Below are positions 1-6,682 of a stretch of 13,790 nucleotides of DNA, piece after piece. The notes under the pieces are model-generated. The model worked only from the letters and a program-made list of their open reading frames with translations. It ran no database searches and was not told the DNA's origin. The position numbers and the translations under genes are program-made. The DNA comes from Verrucomicrobiaceae bacterium (GTDB lineage: Bacteria; Verrucomicrobiota; Verrucomicrobiae; Verrucomicrobiales; Akkermansiaceae): NCBI GenBank assembly GCA_003820635.1, contig RPOS01000081.1, positions 1-13,790 on the forward strand, read 5' to 3'. Position 1 is the first letter of the stretch, and each line of letters begins with the position of its first letter.

Positions 1-1194
1 CGCGCGCAGCGCTGGGTGGAGCGCCGCGCGGAAACCGCCGTGCGCATCACCAGCATGTACGGCCTGCAGGTGCTGATCGTTCCGGCCAAGGCGAAATCCG
101 AGGCGAATGCCTACTGGCGTTTTTCCGGCGAGGTGGTCAGCAGCCGGCAGGCGCAGGATTTCCTCGATGGCAATCCGCGCGAGGGCTCCAAGTCGCACCT
201 CATCGCCCGGGCGCTCGGCAAGTTCACCGGTACCACTCCGGAGAACACCTTCGTCTTTGCCAGCGGCATGGCGGCCGCCACCAGCGTCCTGCGCGCGCTG
301 CCCGGCGTGCTCAATGGTCGCAAAACCCTGCAACTCGAGTTTCCCTACGTCGATTGCCTCAAGGTGCAGGAACATTTCGGCCACGGCGTGGTGTATCTGA
401 ACGAGGCCGTCGGCGAGTCCTTCGACGAGGCGCTGCAGCGCATCCGCCAGGGCGAGTTCGCCGGCGTGTTCACCGAGTTGCCGAGCAATCCGCTGCTGCG
501 CACCGTGGATCTCGCGCGCGTGGCGCAAGCCTGTGCCGAGGGTGGCACGCCATTCATCGTGGATGATTCGGCCGCCGGGCCGTTCAATGTGGATGCCCTG
601 CGTTACGCCGATGTCGTCACCGGCAGCCTCACCAAGTGGATCTCCGGTGAGGGCGATGTGATGGCCGGCATGGTCGGCCTGCGCGAGGATTCGCCGTTTG
701 CGGCAATCCTGCGTGACTCGTTGCGCGCCGATGCGGAGGAATGCGCGCCCCTTTACATTGGCGACGCCGAGGTGCTGCTTTCCAATCTCAAGGGCTATGC
801 CAGGCGCATGAAAACCATCAACGAGAACGGCCTTGCGCTCGCGACCTGGCTCGCCAGCCATCCGGCGGTGGCCCAGGTCTGGCATCCCTCGCTCACGACG
901 CGTGAAAACTACGATGCCGTCCGGCGCAAGGCTGGCGGCTACGGCGGCTTGCTTTCCTTCACGCTCAAGGCCCCCAAGAAAACCGCAAAAGTCTATGACG
1001 CGCTGCGCCTGTGCAAGGGGCCGAGTTTCGGCACGCCCTTCACGATGGTTTGCCCCTACGTCATGCTCGCGCACTACCCGGAGCTCGAATGGGCCGAGGC
1101 CTGCGGCGTCCCGGCGCACCTGCTGCGCGTTTCCTGCGGGCTTGAATCCTTCGATGCGATCAAGGCGGCCTTCGAGCAGGCGCTCGATTTCTGA
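1..1194 (+). CDS. Cystathionine gamma-synthase-like PLP enzyme, 5' partial
   Basis: This is a PLP-dependent enzyme of the Cys/Met metabolism family (PF01053), expected to act on an activated homoserine or a related sulfur amino acid in the cytoplasm. The reading frame is open back to base 1 and the first possible start is a GTG at 16, so the gene very probably begins outside the window. Numbered from that GTG, the SGMAA segment near residue 83 is the cofactor phosphate loop, VDDS near 183-186 holds the aspartate that contacts the pyridine ring, and GSLTKW places the Schiff-base lysine at K207. The C-terminal LRVSCGLE motif is also typical of the family. Segments such as FPYVDCLKVQEHFG and FTELPSNPLLR recall the fungal Str2-type cystathionine gamma-synthases more than E. 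coli MetB. The exact reaction (gamma-synthase, sulfhydrylase or lyase) cannot be decided here. It converges on the next gene with 4 nt between stop codons. Confidence 0.85.
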   Translation, partial: RAQRWVERRAETAVRITSMYGLQVLIVPAKAKSEANAYWRFSGEVVSSRQAQDFLDGNPREGSKSHLIARALGKFTGTTPENTFVFASGMAAATSVLRALPGVLNGRKTLQLEFPYVDCLKVQEHFGHGVVYLNEAVGESFDEALQRIRQGEFAGVFTELPSNPLLRTVDLARVAQACAEGGTPFIVDDSAAGPFNVDALRYADVVTGSLTKWISGEGDVMAGMVGLREDSPFAAILRDSLRADAEECAPLYIGDAEVLLSNLKGYARRMKTINENGLALATWLASHPAVAQVWHPSLTTRENYDAVRRKAGGYGGLLSFTLKAPKKTAKVYDALRLCKGPSFGTPFTMVCPYVMLAHYPELEWAEACGVPAHLLRVSCGLESFDAIKAAFEQALDF

Positions 1195-1201
1195 GGCCTC
1201 A
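1192..1201. repeat. 10-bp palindrome made of two converging stop codons
   Basis: TGAGGCCTCA is a perfect palindrome. Its outer triplets are the TGA stop of the PLP enzyme and, read on the other strand, the TGA stop of the DUF1460 gene. It leaves no room for separate terminators. It may be coincidence or a minimal shared 3' end. Confidence 0.5.
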
Positions 1202-2173
1202 CTGTTTCGCCACACCCTGTTGCCATAGCGGCGAGGGAGGAAGATCATGCGGCCGGCAAATGATGATGCCCGCGTGCTTGGAGGACTGGTTGAGGTAATC
1301 GGTGATCGGTCGATCGATCACGCACATCCGGCCCTTGTCGCGGTCCGAAGTGGCATGGGCGAAGTAGGCGCGGTTTTTGATGCGGATGATCAGGCCGACG
1401 TGGGACGTGTAGCCGCTGTGCCAGGTGGTGGTGATGGCGCAGATGTCGCCGTTTTGTAACTGGCTCTCGATGGCGCGGACCCTGGATTTGGGAATGTGAT
1501 AGACCGGAAGCTTGGAAACCTGGGCTTCGATTCTGCCCATCGGCGCGACCAACGAGGGGTTCGAGCGCAGGTAGCGGTAGTTTTTCCACTGCACCGTCAT
1601 CTCGCGGATTTCGCGCCGCAGCCGCTCGGCACCCGGCAGGCGGGGCGTGATGTTGGTGGCATAGCCGCGGCGCTGGTTGTCGTAAAACACCTCTTCCAAA
1701 TGGTGCATGCGGCTGAGGTAGCTGCCATCGCAGACGCCGTTGCGGTAGCGCTCGATCTCCACCATGTGCAGCATGTCCTGCGGTTTGTAAGGGCCGGGCC
1801 TGTAGCGCAGCATGCGGGCGATCGCCAGAGCGTTCTCGTAATACGTCCAGCAGTCCATGCCCTTGAAGTTCACCACTGGCGACTCGATGCGGTCATGCAC
1901 CTCCAGCGTGTAGTTCACATAGGGCGTGCCGACCATTTCCCGCGCGACCATCACGGTGCGCTCGCCGAGCGGCAGCCTGCGCCAGTTCTGGCGTTCCGCC
2001 TTGGCGACGATGGCGTGGAATTTCGACTCGCCGATGAAAACCACATCCAGCGGCAGGCGCGGCTTGGACGGTGGCGGCGGGGCCTTCTGCGCCCATGCCG
2101 AGGTGACGAAAAGCGCGCAAAACGCCGCGAGCATGCCTGTGAATCTGCCTTGCATGCTCCTTGCATAGCCCAT
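1199..2173 (-). CDS. Secreted DUF1460 family amidase-like protein (NlpC/P60-type)
   Basis: This 324-residue protein matches the pattern of DUF1460 (PF07313), N-acetylmuramoyl-L-alanine amidase-like proteins of the NlpC/P60 superfamily that cut cell-wall peptides. Residues about 7-29 form a signal peptide (hydrophobic LAAFCALFV, then SAWA before QK), followed by a proline-rich linker, so export to the periplasm is expected. The catalytic Cys is probably C108 in GMDCWTYYENALA. The catalytic His is probably H258 in YTSHVGL, followed by YFAHATSD. Two starts are possible: ATG at 2173, 18 nt after the acyltransferase stop, or ATG at 2155, which has AAGGAG directly upstream at very short spacing and gives a tighter signal peptide. 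It is the last gene of the minus-strand cluster, next to a lipid acyltransferase, consistent with an envelope role. The natural substrate is unknown. Confidence 0.8.
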   Translation of the reverse strand: MGYARSMQGRFTGMLAAFCALFVTSAWAQKAPPPPSKPRLPLDVVFIGESKFHAIVAKAERQNWRRLPLGERTVMVAREMVGTPYVNYTLEVHDRIESPVVNFKGMDCWTYYENALAIARMLRYRPGPYKPQDMLHMVEIERYRNGVCDGSYLSRMHHLEEVFYDNQRRGYATNITPRLPGAERLRREIREMTVQWKNYRYLRSNPSLVAPMGRIEAQVSKLPVYHIPKSRVRAIESQLQNGDICAITTTWHSGYTSHVGLIIRIKNRAYFAHATSDRDKGRMCVIDRPITDYLNQSSKHAGIIICRPHDLPPSPLWQQGVAKQ

Positions 2174-2191
2174 TCCGAGCCGCGGGCCAAT

Positions 2192-3136
2192 CTAACATTC
2201 ACGGGTGCCCGTCGTCCGCACCAGCACCGGTTCGAAGACAAACCAATGGTTCCAGTGCCGCCGCGCCGCGCTGTAAACCGCCGCGGCCCAGGCGCTGGCC
2301 GCTTCGGCATCATCACCGCGTTGTCGCGGCGGCAGTTGCAGCGGAGGATGGACGCTCACCCGGTAGCGCCGCCAGCCATCGCGGGTGATGAAGAGCGGGA
2401 AGCAGGCTGCGCCGGTGACGCGTGCCAGAAACAACGGCCCCTTCGGCAGGCGCATCCGCAGGCCGGGCTCCACCTCCACCTCCATCGGCGAGACATCGAA
2501 GAGCACGCGGTCTCCCTGCACGGCCACGAAATTTCCCTCGCCCAGCAGGCGTGCGAGCTCGACGCCCAGCAAGCCGCCCTCGCGGTTGTAGAGCGTGCGG
2601 AAATTCGGGTGGCGTTGCTCCCTGCGGCGCAATTCCCGCTCGCGGTGCAGTTGGGCTTCCGGTTCCCGCTCCGGCGCGCGCACGGTGTAGAGCGTGCGGC
2701 GGAAATGGCTGGCGAACATCGGCGCGGCGATGTCGTAATTGCCCATGTGTGCTGTTAGAATGATGCAGCCCTCGCCGCGGTTCGCGAGATCCTCCATGTG
2801 GGCGAGACCCTCCACCGCCCAATCGACTCCGCCGGTGCCTGTTTCGCAGCGCAGGCCATCGACGAAGGTGACGGCGAAATTCCAGAACACCCGCCAGGCT
2901 CCCAGGTTGGCGCGCGGCGCGCTCCATTCCGGAAACATTGCCCGCAGATTGCCGGCCACCGCCCGCCGCTGGGTGCCGGCCAGGATGAAAAACAGCAACG
3001 TCCATCCGCCGATGAGCACCGGTTCGAGAAACCACGGCACCACCCGCAGCGCGTGCGCGGCGAGGCGGCCGGGCACATCGCCGAAGAGCCCCAGCCGCTT
3101 CTTCCAGTGGGATGATGGTGTTGCGGGCGCGTCCAC
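2192..3136 (-). CDS. LpxL/HtrB-type lysophospholipid acyltransferase family protein
   Basis: This is a 314-residue member of the lipid A biosynthesis acyltransferase family (LpxL/LpxM/HtrB-like, LABLAT). The family transfers a fatty acyl chain to lipid A precursors or related lipids at the inner face of the cytoplasmic membrane. The HX4D catalytic motif is HMGNYD (H130, D135), the GDR motif is at 208-210 in FVAVQGDR, and a hydrophobic N-terminal anchor spans roughly residues 35-53. The start is a GTG at 3136. It is the first start codon after an in-frame stop just upstream, and no ATG fits before conserved sequence. The gene lies 52 nt after rnhA and 18 nt before the DUF1460 gene, so co-transcription is likely. 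The stop codon TAG is part of a TGTTAGA heptamer. The acyl acceptor could be lipid A or another envelope lipid such as an ornithine-type lipid; sequence alone does not settle this. Confidence 0.85.
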   Translation of the reverse strand: MDAPATPSSHWKKRLGLFGDVPGRLAAHALRVVPWFLEPVLIGGWTLLFFILAGTQRRAVAGNLRAMFPEWSAPRANLGAWRVFWNFAVTFVDGLRCETGTGGVDWAVEGLAHMEDLANRGEGCIILTAHMGNYDIAAPMFASHFRRTLYTVRAPEREPEAQLHRERELRRREQRHPNFRTLYNREGGLLGVELARLLGEGNFVAVQGDRVLFDVSPMEVEVEPGLRMRLPKGPLFLARVTGAACFPLFITRDGWRRYRVSVHPPLQLPPRQRGDDAEAASAWAAAVYSAARRHWNHWFVFEPVLVRTTGTREC

Positions 3137-3188
3137 TGGCCGCCATCCAAGCCGCCGGGCGGATCACGCGCAAGCCCGGCCACGCCGC

Positions 3189-3662
3189 TTATTCGCGCGC
3201 GGCTTCGAATCCGGCGTCTTCTAACAAGTGTTTCCCCGCCACGGCGTGGTTGGCGAGTTGGTCGCAACGTTCGTTTTCGGCATGGCCGGCATGGCCCTTC
3301 ACCCAGTGCCAGTGGATCTTGTGCGGGGCCATGGCGGCCATCAGTTCCTGCCACAGATCCTGGTTTTTGACCGGTTGCTTGTCGGAGGTGAGCCAGCCGC
3401 GGCGCTGCCAGCCGGCCAGCCACTTTTGCTGGATGGCGTGGACGAGGTATTTGGAGTCCGAGTGGAGCTCCACCTCGCACGGTTCGGAGAGCAGCTCAAG
3501 CGCGGCGATGGCGGCGCGCAGCTCCATCCGGTTGTTGGTGGTATGGCGGTAGCCGGCGGAGATTTCCTTGCGGTGCCTGCCGCAAACGAGCACCGCGCCA
3601 TAGGCCCCGGGGCCCGGGTTGCCCTTGCAGGCACCGTCGGTGTGGATGATCACTTTCTTCAT
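3189..3662 (-). CDS. rnhA: Ribonuclease HI
   Basis: This 157-residue RNase HI is almost exactly the length of the E. coli enzyme. It cleaves the RNA strand of RNA:DNA hybrids such as R-loops and primer remnants in the cytoplasm. All catalytic residues are visible: D9 in [14 protein letters not shown]47 in NNRMEL, D69 in LHSDSKYL, H124 in KGHAGHAEN and D134 in NERCDQLAN. These match E. coli D10, E48, D70, H124 and D134. The basic-protrusion region around [10 protein letters not shown] is present, so this is not a minimal halophile-type enzyme. Its ATG overlaps the TGA of the upstream hydrolase gene as ATGA (3659-3662), which implies translational coupling. The C-terminus carries a TTG TTA GAA stretch that is one copy of the TGTTAGA heptamer. 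Confidence 0.97.
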   Translation of the reverse strand: MKKVIIHTDGACKGNPGPGAYGAVLVCGRHRKEISAGYRHTTNNRMELRAAIAALELLSEPCEVELHSDSKYLVHAIQQKWLAGWQRRGWLTSDKQPVKNQDLWQELMAAMAPHKIHWHWVKGHAGHAENERCDQLANHAVAGKHLLEDAGFEAARE

Positions 3663-4510
3663 GCGTGATCAGCGGGCTCCCCGGGTGTTAGAAACCCGCG
3701 CTCCACCAGGAACCGATCCGCAGCTTGAATGGTGAGCTCGAAGTTCCGGTGGCTGACGTTGAAGTTGAAGAAGCTGTGGTCCGCTTTTTCGAAATCGACG
3801 AGTTCGCAGGAATTTCCCCAGAAGCGCAGCCGGCGGCCGAAGCGCTCCACTTCCTCGAAAGGGGTGATCCGGTCCGACTTGCCGTGGAAAAAGAGCATCG
3901 GTGGCAGCTTGCGGCGCACCAGCGTGCTCGGGCTCAGCCGCTTGGCGGTCCGTGCGTCCGGGAAGCGGCTTTGGGCCTGGCTCTTGATGGTGGCGTTGAC
4001 CAGCGCGCTGAACAAAACCAGCGCCTGCGGGCGGCAGTCGAGCCCGTCCACCGGCGGCATCGCCTTGGGCTTGGGCATGGCGGTGAGCAAGGCGAGCAGC
4101 GCGCCACCGGCGGCTCCGCCCACCACCACGCGGTCGGGATCCAGATTGAAGGTGTCCGCATTGTGGCGCAGCCAGCGGATCAGGTCGCGGGCGTCATCCA
4201 CGGCCTCGACCGGGCCGGTGCCATGGCGTGCTCCGCTGCGGGTTTCCGCCGCCACGGCCACTGCGCCGCGGCTGGCGAAGTGCAGGCAGTGCGGCACGAA
4301 CTGGGTGGGGGTGGGGGAGTCCCAGAAACCGCCGTGGAAAAACACCACCACCGTGCGCGGCGGGCCGGAGAGGACGTTTTCCGGCAGAAACACGTGGGCC
4401 TGCACCGCGCCCTGCGGCCGCTCCTGATAGATGTAGGTGGCCGCGTCCTTGAGAATCTCACGGTCACGCGCCTCGCCGATGGGGGCCACTCGTTGCAAAA
4501 TGCTGCTCAT
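3659..4510 (-). CDS. Alpha/beta-hydrolase-fold protein with Ala at the nucleophile position
   Basis: This 283-residue protein has the fold signature of hormone-sensitive-lipase/acetylesterase-like hydrolases. HGGFW at 59-63 is the oxyanion-hole motif. The nucleophile elbow, usually GDSAGG or GGSAGG, reads GGAAGG at 131-136, so the serine position is A133 (codon GCC at 4112-4114). The rest of the triad looks intact: D213 in HGKSDRITP and H245 in KADHSFF. No signal peptide is seen, so it is probably cytoplasmic. It is the first gene of the minus-strand cluster and its TGA overlaps the rnhA ATG. The start at 4510 follows a pyrimidine-rich stretch without a Shine-Dalgarno. As written it should lack classical esterase activity and may bind rather than cleave its ligand. 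A sequencing error or an unusual mechanism are alternatives. Confidence 0.75.
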   Translation of the reverse strand: MSSILQRVAPIGEARDREILKDAATYIYQERPQGAVQAHVFLPENVLSGPPRTVVVFFHGGFWDSPTPTQFVPHCLHFASRGAVAVAAETRSGARHGTGPVEAVDDARDLIRWLRHNADTFNLDPDRVVVGGAAGGALLALLTAMPKPKAMPPVDGLDCRPQALVLFSALVNATIKSQAQSRFPDARTAKRLSPSTLVRRKLPPMLFFHGKSDRITPFEEVERFGRRLRFWGNSCELVDFEKADHSFFNFNVSHRNFELTIQAADRFLVERGFLTPGEPADHA

Positions 4511-4585
4511 GAAGGGGGAGGCGCACCGGCGGCTTTCTGCGTGCGGCGCGCGATTTGTTTGTTGTGAAAGCGTCCGGCTTGTCCA
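4511..4585. promoter_or_regulatory. Divergent intergenic region between two genes
   Basis: These 75 bp separate the divergent starts of the hydrolase cluster (minus) and the secreted protein gene (plus), so promoters for both must lie here or in the adjoining coding DNA. It holds a T/G-rich stretch around 4552-4566, but no recognisable paired -35/-10 boxes. The call rests on gene arrangement only. Confidence 0.35.
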
Positions 4586-5476
4586 ATGGTTTCGCGCATG
4601 ATTCGCCTGATTTGTTCCATTTCTTTGTTAGCCGCCGCCCTTTCCGTGGCTGAGGATGCGCTGCGCCCGGCGCTTGAAGGTAGCTACAACGCATGGCGGG
4701 ATTCGATCATCCGTCGCGATGCAGCCACCTGGCAGAAGACCACCGCGCCACACCGCCGGATGGAGGTGAAGAACCGCATTGTCTCGGAAAAGCGCGCGTT
4801 TCCGGCCGCGGTGTTCGAGTTGCCCGCGCCTCCGCCTTCCATCGGCGAGCTGAAGTTTCTGGAGGCTAAACAAAACGGCCTCACCGCCAAGGCCGCGTAT
4901 TTCGGCAAGGTCGATTTCGGCGTCGGTGGCAAGCCAGGTGACAACCTGCTGGTGCTCTCCTTCGTCCGCGGTGGCGCGGGCTGGCTCTATGACCGTGCGG
5001 ATTTCGTGAATCTCGCCGCGCTGCCGGAGGTGCGCAAGGAGCTCGCGGCCGGCAAGCTCGACTATCTCAAGGAAACGCCCGAAGCCCAGCCATCCGGCGA
5101 GGTGCCGCCGATGCCGATCGAGGCGCGCCCCGCGAAATACATCGCCAAGGTGTATGTCTTCTGCCCGGGCCGCGAGGTGCGGGTGCAGGTGAACAAGATC
5201 AGCCAGCACCGCTTCGCCAATGCCAAGGAGGCGGAGGTGGTCATCGGCGGTGCGGTGGACGGCGCGAACGAAGTGCAGTTCTCCACCAGGAAACTCGAAG
5301 GTGCCACCGGCAAGGAGGCGTTGTCCATCCGCGTCTATCTGATGTCCGAGGTGGCGGGTGTCAAACCGGTCAAGGTATTCGAATACCAAGTCCAGGAGAA
5401 CGGAGAAGTGAAACCCTTCGGCACCACCAACTTCTTCGTGGACGCCGCCACCGTGGCCAAACTCAACGGCCGGTGA
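4586..5476 (+). CDS. Secreted protein of unknown function
   Basis: I do not recognise this 296-residue protein. It begins with a good Sec signal peptide (MIRLICSISLLAAALSVA, likely cut before ED near residue 23). The ATG at 4598 (M5) is as good a start as the one at 4586, and neither has a Shine-Dalgarno. The mature N-terminal part (about 25-165) has the rhythm YNAWRDSIIRRDAATWQKTTA and alternating beta-like segments, loosely reminiscent of NTF2/SnoaL-type folds. A proline-rich linker near 165-180 (EAQPSGEVPPMPIEARP) leads to a beta-rich C-terminal part (183-296) that could be an immunoglobulin-like domain. Only one cysteine remains in the mature protein, and there are no transmembrane segments, lipobox or catalytic signature. 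It converges on dnaN with 6 nt between stops. A periplasmic or cell-surface role is inferred. Confidence 0.75.
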   Translation: MVSRMIRLICSISLLAAALSVAEDALRPALEGSYNAWRDSIIRRDAATWQKTTAPHRRMEVKNRIVSEKRAFPAAVFELPAPPPSIGELKFLEAKQNGLTAKAAYFGKVDFGVGGKPGDNLLVLSFVRGGAGWLYDRADFVNLAALPEVRKELAAGKLDYLKETPEAQPSGEVPPMPIEARPAKYIAKVYVFCPGREVRVQVNKISQHRFANAKEAEVVIGGAVDGANEVQFSTRKLEGATGKEALSIRVYLMSEVAGVKPVKVFEYQVQENGEVKPFGTTNFFVDAATVAKLNGR

Positions 5477-5482
5477 ACGGGC

Positions 5483-6580
5483 TCAGTTCGTCACGCGCAT
5501 CGGCATGAGCACGTAGAGGAAGGTGCCTTCAATGCGCAGCACGCCGGGGCTCATTTCGTCGATGAGGTCGAGATAGACGTCATCGCTTTCCAAGGCGCGC
5601 AGCGGAGCTTGGAGAAACTCCGGATTGAAGGCGATCTGCATCGGCGGACCCTGATAGATCACGTCCATCGACTCCTGGGCCTCACCGACGTCCGGCGAGT
5701 TGGCAGTGACCTCGATGCGGTTCTCGCTGAAGACGAGTTTCACCGAGTTCGACTTGTCCGACGAGAGTAGCGAAACGCGGCGCACGGTTTCCAGCAGCGC
5801 CTCGCGGCTGATGACGACGCGCTCGTTGCTGTCACCGGGGATGACCTGGCGGTAGTTCGGGTAGTTGCCCTCGATGAGTTTGCTGCACAGCAGGCTGTCG
5901 CCGATGGCGAAGGAAATCTGGCTGTCGGAGAGCTTGACGATCACATCGCCGGAGTCGCCGAGCAGGCGCTGGAGTTCCTGCACGGCCTTGGTGGGGATGA
6001 TGACGTCGGTCTCATGGGAGGCGGGGAATTCGAGGTCGGCATCGACCATGGCGAGACGGCGGCCGTCGGTGGCGACAAGTGTCATTTTGCCATCGCGGAA
6101 GGAGGTGAAGATGCCGTTGAGCACGTAGCGTGTCTCATCGGTGGAGATGGCGTAGGAGGTCTTTTTCAGCCCGTCGCGCAGGATGGCTTGCGGGATCTTG
6201 AATTCCTTGGCTCCGGAGAAATCGGGAAGGGGAGGGAACTCCGCCTCGCTGAGGCCGATGATCTTGAAGAACGACGGGCCGCAGCGGATGGAAGCGTGGT
6301 TTTTCGAATCGACGGAAACCTCCACCTCGCTGGCGGGCAACTCGCGCACGATGCTGACGATGCGCTTGGCGGGCAGCGTGGTGGCGCCTTCCTTTTCAAT
6401 GTTGGCTTCCACGGAGCCGGTGATTCCCACGTCCAGATCGGTGGTGGTGAACTGGAGGCGGCCGTCCTTGGCGACGAGCAGCACGTTGGAGAGGATGGGC
6501 AGCGTCGTGCGTGAGCTGACGACGTGTTGGACTTTTTGCAGGCCGTCGAGAAATGCTTCCTTGGAAATACGGAACTTCAT
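5483..6580 (-). CDS. dnaN: DNA polymerase III beta subunit (sliding clamp)
   Basis: This is a 365-residue beta clamp, a normal length for the family. As a dimer it encircles DNA and tethers the replicative polymerase. It begins MKFRISKEAFLDGLQKVQHVVSSRTTLPILSNVLL and ends YVLMPMRVTN, both diagnostic; the C-terminal segment forms part of the partner-binding pocket. The three tandem clamp domains span roughly residues 1-120, 125-245 and 246-365, with the conserved ETRYVLNG and DGRRLAMV segments in the second. It lies 102 bp after dnaA on the same strand, the classic dnaA-dnaN order. No Shine-Dalgarno precedes the ATG. recF and gyrB, often next in this cluster, do not follow; a convergent unrelated gene does. 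Confidence 0.97.
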   Translation of the reverse strand: MKFRISKEAFLDGLQKVQHVVSSRTTLPILSNVLLVAKDGRLQFTTTDLDVGITGSVEANIEKEGATTLPAKRIVSIVRELPASEVEVSVDSKNHASIRCGPSFFKIIGLSEAEFPPLPDFSGAKEFKIPQAILRDGLKKTSYAISTDETRYVLNGIFTSFRDGKMTLVATDGRRLAMVDADLEFPASHETDVIIPTKAVQELQRLLGDSGDVIVKLSDSQISFAIGDSLLCSKLIEGNYPNYRQVIPGDSNERVVISREALLETVRRVSLLSSDKSNSVKLVFSENRIEVTANSPDVGEAQESMDVIYQGPPMQIAFNPEFLQAPLRALESDDVYLDLIDEMSPGVLRIEGTFLYVLMPMRVTN

Positions 6581-6622
6581 GGATGGGAACCGGGGTGGTT
6601 GATGGGCGCGAGTTTCCCCTTT

Positions 6623-6645
6623 AGAAGGCCCTTGGCAAGCCTTCT
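6623..6645. repeat. Inverted repeat between dnaA and dnaN
   Basis: AGAAGGC (6623-6629) pairs with GCCTTCT (6639-6645) across a 9-nt loop. No U-tract follows on either strand, so it is not a standard intrinsic terminator. It lies in the dnaN leader and could affect dnaA-dnaN read-through or dnaN expression. Confidence 0.55.
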
Positions 6646-6661
6646 GTGAAGTTCTGTGAAG
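6642..6661. repeat. Tandem 10-bp direct repeat downstream of dnaA
   Basis: TTCTGTGAAG occurs twice back to back (6642-6651 and 6652-6661) and overlaps the right arm of the hairpin at 6623-6645. The second copy creates TGTGAAGAA, a poor match (7/9) to the reverse complement of the DnaA box. A protein-binding role is speculative. Confidence 0.6.
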
Positions 6662-6682
6662 AATCCCGCAGGCGGCTGGAAA

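Noticed and set aside
1496..2758. 420-codon open frame on the plus strand opposite the DUF1460 and acyltransferase genes
   Set aside because: It spans two real genes and their gap; the His/Arg/Gln/Ala-rich translation shows no domain.
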